DNA from: an uncultured Bacteroides sp.
Lineage (GTDB): Bacteria; Bacteroidota; Bacteroidia; Bacteroidales; Bacteroidaceae
Assembly (NCBI GenBank): GCA_900553815.1
Contig: USEY01000009.1
Coordinates: forward strand, 8,933-72,932
Reading direction: 5' to 3'
Length of the DNA stretch: 64,000 bases
Both the position numbers and the translations under genes were made by a program. The notes below the pieces were generated by a model, which was given only the letters and a program-made list of their open reading frames with translations, was not told the origin of the DNA and made no database searches. Of this stretch, positions 26,811 through 34,245 are shown piece by piece; position 1 is the first letter of the stretch, and each line of letters begins with the position of its first letter.

Positions 26811-26896
26811 GTGTTAACTGCTATCGTGCTGGGAGTGGACTGCTACCGTGCTGGGAGTGGACTGCTACCATGCTGGGAGTTAACTGCTACCACGCC
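26811..26896 (+). repeat. 22-bp tandem repeat array, locus 1 (four units)
   Basis: Units at 26811-26832, 26833-26854, 26855-26876 and 26877-26896 (last slightly short), consensus GWGTKRACTGCTAYCRTGCT plus GG. It begins 17 bp after the DUF6377 stop. The same unit recurs in five copies at 60487-60595. Confidence 0.8.
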
Positions 26897-27334
26897 AAAT
26901 CTTGGTACTTCCCTTTTCCCTGTCAGGCTGCTGTTGCCAACGCATACGGCTGCATCGGCTTTCGCAGGCGGCTGTGTTTGCTTACACTTGCGGCTGCGTT
27001 GTCCGCTTGGTCTATTGTGCTGCTTGCCCGGTAGCTTTTTGTCCCCTTTCATCGAGCTTTCACACCTGTAAAAAGAGTTTCTTCCGTCAGAAGTTTCACG
27101 CTCTCACAGCAGGGGTTACCCTCCTGTCCGTCAGAGTTTAACGGTGAAACATCGTTCTTTCACGCAAGTTTCACGGCCGGTGAAATGGGTGCGCGGCTGT
27201 GCTCTCAATGCCTTTCGCCTGCTGGCGTTGGAAAGGTGGATTGGCGTGGGTGAAACAAGCCTTTGCAGCACTGAAAAAGCATCTCAGAACCTTGATTTTT
27301 CTATGTTTTCATTTAGTTTTTTGGGGTATGAAAA

Positions 27335-27352
27335 ATCAACTATATAGTTGAT
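27335..27352. promoter_or_regulatory. Perfect palindrome, possible operator
   Basis: ATCAACTATATAGTTGAT, 18 bp, fully self-complementary, in the leader region of the amylase/GH97 operon. It could bind a dimeric regulator. Only the symmetry supports this. Confidence 0.3.
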
Positions 27353-27502
27353 AATGTGTAGTTTAATTGTTATATTGATTTAGATTTTCTTTTGGCATTT
27401 TAGTTTTCCTAGATTAAGTTTTCGATATTTGCATTGTGTTTCCGGTTGAGGCCGGAGGCCCGGATAATTAATTTGTGGCTGTTAATGTAAAATCGAAGTA
27501 TT

Positions 27503-27643
27503 ATGAATGAAACAAGAATAGAGCCTTGTGTACCTTCCGATTCCGGCAGTCTCTCTCTTATCGGGTTATTCGTGTCTTTGTGCGCATCGGTGCAACAACT
27601 TTCCGTGAAAGGTTTGGTGCACTCGTTTAGTGGCGAAATCTGA
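27503..27643 (+). CDS. Possible 46-aa small protein upstream of the amylase
   Basis: ATG 27503 to TGA 27641-27643 encodes 46 aa with a hydrophobic middle (S-L-S-L-I-G-L-F-V-S-L-C-A-S-V). An A/T-rich start context (GTATTATG) and position 39 bp before the amylase start make a leader peptide or small membrane protein possible, but codon use does not prove it is translated. No family recognised. Confidence 0.2.
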   Translation: MNETRIEPCVPSDSGSLSLIGLFVSLCASVQQLSVKGLVHSFSGEI

Positions 27644-27682
27644 ATGTCGGGTCTTGTCCATAGTACGGAATTTTGTCAATAG

Positions 27683-29047
27683 ATGAGTTTTTTAGAAAAA
27701 ATGAAAATAGTTATGTGGAAACAAGTATTTTTTTCAGCCGCTTTGCTGGCGTTGGCGGTAGCTTGTGGCACGCCTGTCGGCAAGCAGGATAAGACAGCGG
27801 ACGGAGGCCGTCAGTTGCCCCTTCCCGAAGATGTGGTGATGTATCAGGTCAATCCGCGGGTATTTGCTCCCCGGCAGTCGTTCAATGCTGTGGCCGGTTA
27901 TGTTGATTCTATTCAGGCACTGGGAGCAAATGTAGTGTGGTTCATGCCGCTGAATGAGGTGGGGCAGGAGAAATCGGTCAATTCACCTTATTGTGTGAAG
28001 AACTACAAGACATTGAATCCTGAGTTTGGCACGATGGACGAGTTCAAGAGTCTGGTATCGCGCTTCCACAGCAAGGGAATCAGCGTGATTATAGACTGGG
28101 TAGCCAACCACACTTCGTGGGACAATGCCTGGCTGGCCAACAAGGACTGGTACACGCAGGACACCGAGGGTAACATTATTTCGCCTGCCAATACCGGCTG
28201 GTTGGATGTTGCCGACCTGAATTTTGACAACCAGGAGATGAGGCTGGCCATGATTGATGCCATGAAGTTTTGGGTGGATAGTGTGGGTGTTGACGGCTTC
28301 AGGTGCGACGCTGCCGACTTTGTGCCCTACGACTTCTGGAAGCAGGCCATTGACTCGCTGCGTGCTCCCGGCAGACGCCCGTTGCTGATGCTGGCCGAGG
28401 GTAAGCGGAAGAACCACTTCAAGGCAGGTTTTGACATGAACTATGCCTGGGACTTTCTGGAAAGCCTGCGTCAGGTTATGCGTCAGGACAGTTGTGCCTC
28501 ACAACTGTTTGCTACGGATGAAGCCGAGTATGACTCACTGGCCGTGGGCAAGGTGAAGCTGCGCTTTACCACCAACCACGACGAAATGACCAAGATGTCG
28601 CCCATCAAGGAGTTTCATGGCGAACGGGGTGCCATGGCTGCCTTTGTGCTGACCACCAGCTTGCATGGCGGCGCCCTGATATACAGTTCTCAGGAAGTAG
28701 GATATGAAGATACCATCAACTTCTTCCGCTACTGTCCGGTTGACTGGAAGGCAAACAACAGTCTGCGACAGGAATTCTGCCGGTTCATGAAGCTCTATAA
28801 CAGCCATGATGCCATTCGCAAGGGCAGTTTGAAGAAGTATCCTCTTTGTGATGTGTTGATGTATGAGAAGGCAAAAGCCGATGAACGCATCCTGTTTGTG
28901 GTCAACGTCAGGGGTGAAGCAAAGCAGGTGGCTCTGCCGCAGGAGTGGAAAGGCCATGTGGCTACCGACCTGATGCAGGATGCTTCCTTGCAGCTGGCCG
29001 ATACTCTGACTATGGAACCCTATCAATACAGAATACTAACTTATTAA
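27683..29047 (+). CDS. GH13 alpha-amylase-family lipoprotein
   Basis: 454 aa from ATG 27683; starts at 27701 or 27713 (M-W-K-Q-V-F-F) fit the signal peptide better. Lipobox A-V-A-C near residue 28. The GH13 catalytic set is complete: D-W-V-A-N-H near 138-143, nucleophile D209 (G-F-R-C-D-A-A-D), acid/base E239 (L-A-E-G) and transition-state D300 (T-N-H-D). It is short for the family, with a compact B domain and small C-terminal beta domain and no starch-binding modules. It should cut alpha-1,4-glucan to maltooligosaccharides. The SusB-like GH97 gene follows 12 bp downstream, so they form a two-gene starch/maltooligosaccharide operon with no SusCD pair in the window. Confidence 0.88.
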   Translation: MSFLEKMKIVMWKQVFFSAALLALAVACGTPVGKQDKTADGGRQLPLPEDVVMYQVNPRVFAPRQSFNAVAGYVDSIQALGANVVWFMPLNEVGQEKSVNSPYCVKNYKTLNPEFGTMDEFKSLVSRFHSKGISVIIDWVANHTSWDNAWLANKDWYTQDTEGNIISPANTGWLDVADLNFDNQEMRLAMIDAMKFWVDSVGVDGFRCDAADFVPYDFWKQAIDSLRAPGRRPLLMLAEGKRKNHFKAGFDMNYAWDFLESLRQVMRQDSCASQLFATDEAEYDSLAVGKVKLRFTTNHDEMTKMSPIKEFHGERGAMAAFVLTTSLHGGALIYSSQEVGYEDTINFFRYCPVDWKANNSLRQEFCRFMKLYNSHDAIRKGSLKKYPLCDVLMYEKAKADERILFVVNVRGEAKQVALPQEWKGHVATDLMQDASLQLADTLTMEPYQYRILTY

Positions 29048-29059
29048 CCATTGCGTACA

Positions 29060-31207
29060 ATGAGAACATGGAAGATTAAGCTTGCGGGCCTGCTGATGTG
29101 CTTGCCCGCAGCCTTGGCGGCACAAGAACTGCTGTCGCCCGATGGAAACCTGAAAATGCAGTTTGCCTTGGACAACGGAGTGCCCTCCTACCAACTGAGC
29201 TACAAGGGGCAGACCGTGATTGCCCCCAGCCGTCTGGGACTGGAGATGGAGGAAGCTTCGCTGGCCGGTGGCTTTGAACTGGCCGGACAGAAGACTGCCA
29301 CAGCCGACGAGACCTGGCAACCCGTGTGGGGCGAGTATGAGAACGTGCGCTGCCACTACAACGAACTGGAACTGACCCTGCGCCAGCCTGCCGCCGAGGG
29401 CCGCACGCTGCTGCTGCGTTTCCGCCTTTTTGATGATGGCCTGGGCTTCCGCTACGAGTTGCCCGAACAGCCCACCATGAACTACCTGACCGTGAAGGAT
29501 GAACTGACCGAGTTCAACCTGACGGGCGACCACAAGACCTTCTGCATCCCCGGCGACTACGACACCAACGAGTTTGCCTACACCACCGCCCCCCTGAGCG
29601 GCATACGCGAGGGTATGGAGAAGAACCTCCGCAAGAAGGGCTATGAGTCGCAGGCCACCTCATTCTCCGTGCAGACACCTCTCATGATGAAGACTGCCGA
29701 CGGACTTTACATCAACATACACGAGGCTGCCCTGGTGGACTTTGCCGCCATGCTGCTCAATGTGGACGACAAGAACTTCCGTCTCAGCGCCCACCTCGTG
29801 CCCGACAAGCTGGGCAAGAAGGGATACCTGCAACTGCCCTGCCACTCGCCCTGGCGCACGGTGACGGTGAGCGATGATGCCCGTCAGATACTGGCCTCGC
29901 AGCTCATCCTGAACCTGAACGAACCCTGTGCCTTCGACGATACTTCTTGGATTAAGCCCCAGAAGTTCATGGGCGTATGGTGGGAAATGTTTGTAGGCGA
30001 TGGCCGCACCTGGGCCTACAGCGACTACTACAAGGCCAAACCCGGCGTGACCGACTACACCAAGCTGACTCCCAACGGTCGTCACCCGGCCAATACGGCC
30101 AACGTGAAGCAATACATAGACTTTGCTGCCGAGCATGGTATAGACGGTGTATTGGTGGAAGGCTGGAATGAAGGTTGGGAAGACTGGTGCTCCTACAAGA
30201 AAGACCGCCAGTTCCTCTTCGACAAGCCCTATCCCGATTTCGACGTAGAGGAAATACAGCGCTATGCAGCTTCCAAGGGCGTGAAGATGATAATGCACCA
30301 CGAAACGGCTTCCAATGCCGCCGACTACGAACGCCAGCTGGACCGTGCCTTCCAGTATATGGTAGACCACGGCTACAACTCCGTGAAGACCGGCTACGTG
30401 GGCTACATCATTCCCCGCAGCGAATATCACTCCTCGCAATGGATGAACAACCACTACATACACGTGGTGAAGCGCGCTGCCGACTACCATATCATGGTAG
30501 ACAGCCACGAAGCTGTACGTCCCACCGGCCTTTGCCGTACCTACCCTAACTGGGTGGCACAGGAGTCTGCCCGCGGCGGTGAATTTGAGTCGATGGGTGG
30601 CAACGACCCCGACCACACCACCATCTTGCCCTTCACCCGCCTGAAGGGTGGCCCCATGGACTACACGCCCGGACTGTTCCAGACCAAGCTGGACTACTAT
30701 GGCGACGGCAAGAAGAACGAGCAGGCCGGCACCACGCTGGTGAAGCAGCTGGCCCTGTACGTCACCATGCCCAGCCCCTTGCAGATGGCCTGCGACCTGC
30801 CGGCCAACTACCGCCGCTTCATGGATGCCTTCCAGTTCATCAAGGACGTAGCCGTAGACTGGAGCGACAGCCGCTACCTGGAGGCCGAACCGGGCGACTA
30901 CATCACCGTGGCCCGCCGTGCCAAAGGCAAGGATACCTGGTTTGTGGGTGCCATCACCGACGAGAATGCCCGTACGGCGCAGATTGACTTCAGCTTCCTG
31001 CCCGCAGGCACCAAGTACATTGCCACCATTTACGAGGACGGCTCCGATGCCCACTGGAAAGACAATCCGCAGAGCTACCGCATACGCTGTGTGGTAGTCA
31101 CCTCGAAGAGCCGCCTGAAACAACAGCTGGCAGCGGGTGGCGGTGCGGCCATCAGCATCAAGCCGGCCACCAAAGAAGAAATGAAAGGACTGAAGACAAT
31201 CAGGTAA
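29060..31207 (+). CDS. GH97 SusB-like alpha-glucosidase
   Basis: 715 aa from ATG 29060 (a TTG three codons upstream is also in frame). Signal peptide cleaved after A-L-A-A-Q (about residue 22), so periplasmic. N-terminal beta-sandwich about 25-290, TIM barrel about 300-590, C-terminal beta domain to 715. The glutamates E415 (H-H-E-T), E484 (S-H-E-A-V-R-P) and E508 (R-G-G-E-F-E) keep the same spacing as the inverting catalytic and calcium-binding glutamates of SusB (E439, E508, E532 in that protein). It releases glucose from alpha-glucan oligosaccharides and complements the GH13 enzyme before it. It differs from the retaining-type GH97 at 850-3774. Very high G+C and CTG/GCC-rich codon use. Confidence 0.92.
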   Translation: MRTWKIKLAGLLMCLPAALAAQELLSPDGNLKMQFALDNGVPSYQLSYKGQTVIAPSRLGLEMEEASLAGGFELAGQKTATADETWQPVWGEYENVRCHYNELELTLRQPAAEGRTLLLRFRLFDDGLGFRYELPEQPTMNYLTVKDELTEFNLTGDHKTFCIPGDYDTNEFAYTTAPLSGIREGMEKNLRKKGYESQATSFSVQTPLMMKTADGLYINIHEAALVDFAAMLLNVDDKNFRLSAHLVPDKLGKKGYLQLPCHSPWRTVTVSDDARQILASQLILNLNEPCAFDDTSWIKPQKFMGVWWEMFVGDGRTWAYSDYYKAKPGVTDYTKLTPNGRHPANTANVKQYIDFAAEHGIDGVLVEGWNEGWEDWCSYKKDRQFLFDKPYPDFDVEEIQRYAASKGVKMIMHHETASNAADYERQLDRAFQYMVDHGYNSVKTGYVGYIIPRSEYHSSQWMNNHYIHVVKRAADYHIMVDSHEAVRPTGLCRTYPNWVAQESARGGEFESMGGNDPDHTTILPFTRLKGGPMDYTPGLFQTKLDYYGDGKKNEQAGTTLVKQLALYVTMPSPLQMACDLPANYRRFMDAFQFIKDVAVDWSDSRYLEAEPGDYITVARRAKGKDTWFVGAITDENARTAQIDFSFLPAGTKYIATIYEDGSDAHWKDNPQSYRIRCVVVTSKSRLKQQLAAGGGAAISIKPATKEEMKGLKTIR

Positions 31208-31247
31208 TTGCCAGATTGCTACAGATTAAAGTTAACAATAGGTAGGA

Positions 31248-31276
31248 AAGCGCGGACCGTGAGGTTCGCGCTTTTT
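31248..31276 (+). terminator. Terminator after the SusB-like gene
   Basis: Stem AAGCGCGGACC (31248-31258) against GGTTCGCGCTT (31263-31273) with one mismatch/wobble, 4-nt loop, followed by a T-run. Confidence 0.8.
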
Positions 31277-31360
31277 CAATAAGAAGGTTGAGCATGCCTT
31301 CTCTTGTGGATTGGGTCTATTAGCTGTTTTGTTTGTCTTCCCTTGAGTAACTTTTACACG

Positions 31361-31975
31361 TTACCGGATAAAGTTGGTAGGAGTCCACGGCTCACCGGAC
31401 GGTATCGTTTCTCCGCCCTGCTTCAGATTTTTCAGCATCCATGCCATGTTGCGTCCCAGGGTGCGCATGGTCTGCAGACCCTCAATGTCTTGGGTAGCCT
31501 CGCCAGGACGTGCTCCGTGTACGCTGTTCCAGTACTGCGAGGATACTACCGGCATGTTGTTGATGGTGAAGTACTTGTTCAGCCGGTCAAACGTGGCGCT
31601 GGCACCCCCACGGCGACATACCGCTACGGCAGCGGCAGGCTTGAAGGCCAGCAGAGAACCTGCCGAGTAGAATAGTCGGTCGAGCAATGCGCACAGCGAA
31701 CCGTTGGGTCCGGCATAGTAGACGGGTGAACCTATCACAATGCCGTCCGCTGTTTCCAGTTTTTCTCTGACTTTGTTGTACAGTTCATCATTAAACACAC
31801 ATCGTCCTATCTCCCGACACCGTCCACAGGCAATGCAACCCTGAACAGCCTTTGCCCCGATAGAAACGATTTCAGCCTCTATGCCGTTTTCTTCCAATGT
31901 TTTGGCTACTTCTGACAAGGCGATGAATGTATTCCCCTTTGGGTGGGGACTTCCGTTAATAAGCAAAACCTTCAT
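31361..31975 (-). CDS. Flavodoxin-fold NAD(P)H-dependent FMN reductase family protein
   Basis: 204 aa. The flavodoxin-like fold starts with M-K-V-L-L-I-N-G-S-P-H-P-K-G-N-T (phosphate-binding loop for FMN, residues 8-16). A cysteine pair C-I-A-C-G-R-C near 47-53 resembles iron-sulfur-flavoprotein-type sequences but has too few cysteines for a clear cluster site, and G-S-P-V-Y-Y-A-G near 82-89 is the usual isoalloxazine-contact loop. Predicted cytosolic FMN-dependent oxidoreductase of unknown electron acceptor. It stands alone, transcribed away from argS, with its own promoter box at 31998-32005. Confidence 0.85.
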   Translation of the reverse strand: MKVLLINGSPHPKGNTFIALSEVAKTLEENGIEAEIVSIGAKAVQGCIACGRCREIGRCVFNDELYNKVREKLETADGIVIGSPVYYAGPNGSLCALLDRLFYSAGSLLAFKPAAAVAVCRRGGASATFDRLNKYFTINNMPVVSSQYWNSVHGARPGEATQDIEGLQTMRTLGRNMAWMLKNLKQGGETIPSGEPWTPTNFIR

Positions 31976-31997
31976 GATTCTATATTTAATCTTCTTG

Positions 31998-32005
31998 CAA
32001 ATATA
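31998..32005 (-). promoter_or_regulatory. Candidate -7 box for the flavoprotein gene
   Basis: Reads TATATTTG on the minus strand, 23 bp before the start codon. It lies in the 353-bp divergent gap (31976-32328), which otherwise holds only the argS promoter. Confidence 0.45.
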
Positions 32006-32247
32006 TCAGAAATGAGCATTTTTCGCACTATCCTGATTACGGAAGTTGATACCCGAATTTCAGTACTTTGGTAGGCAGGATTCAGTCCGTTGATGTTGCA
32101 GTAGTTATAAGTCCGGCTACGGTTTGGTATGGCAAAACCTGAAAACTTTGTTTCCCTGTCCGTCTCTGCGCTTGCCTTTCACCCTCCATCCTCTAAAGAA
32201 AAACAGTTTCTTTATCCTGTCGGTATGAAAACCCCGTGATTTTTATG

Positions 32248-32255
32248 TACTTTTG
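32248..32255 (+). promoter_or_regulatory. Candidate -7 box for argS
   Basis: TACTTTTG matches TAnnTTTG; it would give a leader of about 65 nt before the argS ATG. Confidence 0.5.
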
Positions 32256-32328
32256 CATCTTGAAAGCGAGAAGGTTGATTATCTGTCGCCTCCCGCCTCC
32301 GGCTTGTGAAACTTAATTGACATAAATC

Positions 32329-34146
32329 ATGAACATAGAACAAAAACTGGTGTTGTCCGTGGTCAACGGACTGAAAGCGCTGTACGGACAGGATGTGCCT
32401 GCCGAACAGATACAGCTGCAAAAGACGAAGAAAGAGTTTGAAGGACACCTCACACTGGTGGTCTTCCCCTTCCTGCGCATGTCCAGGAAGAAGCCCGAGC
32501 AAACGGCACAGGAGATAGGCGAATATCTGGTGGCCAACGAGCCGTCGGTAGCCGGATTCAACGTCATCAAGGGATTCCTGAACCTGACAGTAGCTTCTTC
32601 TGCCTGGATTGAACTGCTGAACGGCATACACGCTGATGAGCGCTACGGCCTGGTGGCAGCCACGCCCGAGTCGCCGCTGGTGATGATAGAATACTCTTCG
32701 CCCAACACGAACAAGCCCCTTCACTTGGGCCACGTGCGCAACAACCTGCTGGGTAATGCCCTGGCCAACATCATTGCCGCCAACGGCAACCGGGTGGTGA
32801 AGACCAACATCGTCAACGACCGCGGTATCCACATCTGCAAGTCCATGCTGGCTTGGCTGAAGTACGGCAACGGCGAGACCCCCGAGTCGAGCGGCAAGAA
32901 AGGCGACCACCTTATCGGTGATTACTATGTAGCCTTCGACAAGCACTACAAGGCTGAGGTGAAGGAACTGATGGCCCAATACCAGGCCGAGGGCATGAGC
33001 GAGGAAGATGCCAAGGCAAAGGCCGAGGCCGAATCGCCCCTGATGAAGGAAGCACGTGCCATGCTGGTGAAGTGGGAGGCAGGCGACCCCGAAGTACGCG
33101 CCCTGTGGAAGAAGATGAACGACTGGGTATATGCCGGCTTCGACGAGACCTATCGCATGATGGGTGTCAGCTTCGACAAGATATATTATGAGTCTGAGAC
33201 CTACCTGGAAGGCAAGCAGAAAGTGCTCGAAGGACTGGAGAAAGGCCTGTTCTACCGCAAGGAAGACGGCTCCGTATGGGCCGACCTGACGGGCGAAGGT
33301 CTGGACCACAAGCTGCTGTTGCGTGCCGACGGTACATCGGTCTACATGACGCAGGACATCGGTACTGCCAAGCTGCGCTTTGCCGACTATCCTATCGACA
33401 AGATGGTCTACGTGGTAGGCAACGAGCAGAACTACCACTTCCAGGTGCTGTCCATCCTGCTCGACCGCCTCGGATTTGAGTGGGGCAAGAGCCTCGTTCA
33501 CTTCTCTTACGGCATGGTAGAGCTGCCCGAAGGCAAGATGAAGAGCCGCGAAGGTACAGTGGTGGATGCCGACGACCTGATGGAGGAGATGATTAATACT
33601 GCCCGTGAGACTTCAGGCGACCTGGGCAAGCTGGATGGCCTGACCAAGGAAGAGGCCGACAACATTGCCCGCATCGTGGGCCTGGGTGCTCTGAAGTATT
33701 TCATCCTCAAGGTAGATGCCCGCAAGAACATGACCTTCAACCCCAAGGAGTCCATCGACTTCAACGGCAATACGGGTCCCTTCATCCAATACACTTACGC
33801 CCGCATCCGCTCAGTGCTGCGCAAGGCACAGGAGGCTGGTCTTACCATCCCTGCACAGTTGCCCGTCGGTGTTGAACTGAGCGAGAAAGAGGAAGGCCTG
33901 ATTCAGATGATAGCCGACTTTGCTGCCGTTGTAAAACAGGCCGGCGAAGACTACAGCCCCTCGGTGATAGCCAACTACTGCTACGACCTGGTGAAGGAAT
34001 ACAACCAGTTCTACCACGACTTCAGCATCCTGCGCGAGCCTAACGAAGCCCTCAAGACCTTCCGTCTGGTGCTGTCGGCCAACGTGGCCAAGGTAGTACG
34101 TCTGGGCATGGGCATCCTGGGCATCGAAGTTCCCGAACGCATGTAA
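32329..34146 (+). CDS. argS: Arginyl-tRNA synthetase
   Basis: 605 aa, normal for the class I enzyme that charges tRNA-Arg. N-terminal Add-1-type domain about 1-115 contacts the tRNA elbow. Catalytic Rossmann fold: S-S-P-N-T-N-K-P-L-H-L-G-H near 119-131 contains the HIGH-equivalent H-L-G-H. The KMSK-equivalent is K-M-K-S-R-E-G near 403-409. The C-terminal DALR anticodon-binding domain (about 480-605) ends in the conserved G-M-x-x-L-G-I-E-V-P-E-R-M. ATG 32329 gives the conserved start. A bidirectional terminator separates it from topA. Confidence 0.97.
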   Translation: MNIEQKLVLSVVNGLKALYGQDVPAEQIQLQKTKKEFEGHLTLVVFPFLRMSRKKPEQTAQEIGEYLVANEPSVAGFNVIKGFLNLTVASSAWIELLNGIHADERYGLVAATPESPLVMIEYSSPNTNKPLHLGHVRNNLLGNALANIIAANGNRVVKTNIVNDRGIHICKSMLAWLKYGNGETPESSGKKGDHLIGDYYVAFDKHYKAEVKELMAQYQAEGMSEEDAKAKAEAESPLMKEARAMLVKWEAGDPEVRALWKKMNDWVYAGFDETYRMMGVSFDKIYYESETYLEGKQKVLEGLEKGLFYRKEDGSVWADLTGEGLDHKLLLRADGTSVYMTQDIGTAKLRFADYPIDKMVYVVGNEQNYHFQVLSILLDRLGFEWGKSLVHFSYGMVELPEGKMKSREGTVVDADDLMEEMINTARETSGDLGKLDGLTKEEADNIARIVGLGALKYFILKVDARKNMTFNPKESIDFNGNTGPFIQYTYARIRSVLRKAQEAGLTIPAQLPVGVELSEKEEGLIQMIADFAAVVKQAGEDYSPSVIANYCYDLVKEYNQFYHDFSILREPNEALKTFRLVLSANVAKVVRLGMGILGIEVPERM

Positions 34147-34171
34147 CCCATTGCGGTTGCCAACCCATAAA

Positions 34172-34217
34172 AAAGGGTGTCGGACATGGAGACTCATTCT
34201 CCGTTCCGACACCCTTT
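34172..34217. terminator. Bidirectional terminator between argS and topA
   Basis: Perfect 13-bp stem AAAGGGTGTCGGA (34172-34184) against 34205-34217, loop 20 nt, with A-run before and T-rich tract after. Serves the convergent argS and topA genes. Confidence 0.85.
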
Positions 34218-34245
34218 CTTTTATGCTGTCATAGGCTTGCGCCCC

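Larger units (their letters stand above)
26795..27682. other. Long intergenic region upstream of the amylase operon
   Basis: 888 bp. It contains four 22-bp tandem repeats (26811-26896), six TTTCAC/GTGAAA motifs within 27092-27256, a perfect 18-bp palindrome at 27335-27352, and a possible 46-codon ORF at 27503-27643. No TAnnTTTG box with good spacing was found, though GATATTTG near 27429-27438 is close. No convincing conserved gene. Confidence 0.5.

Noticed and set aside
26811-26896. Possible CRISPR array
   Set aside because: Units are contiguous with no unique spacers, only 22 bp, and there are no cas genes.
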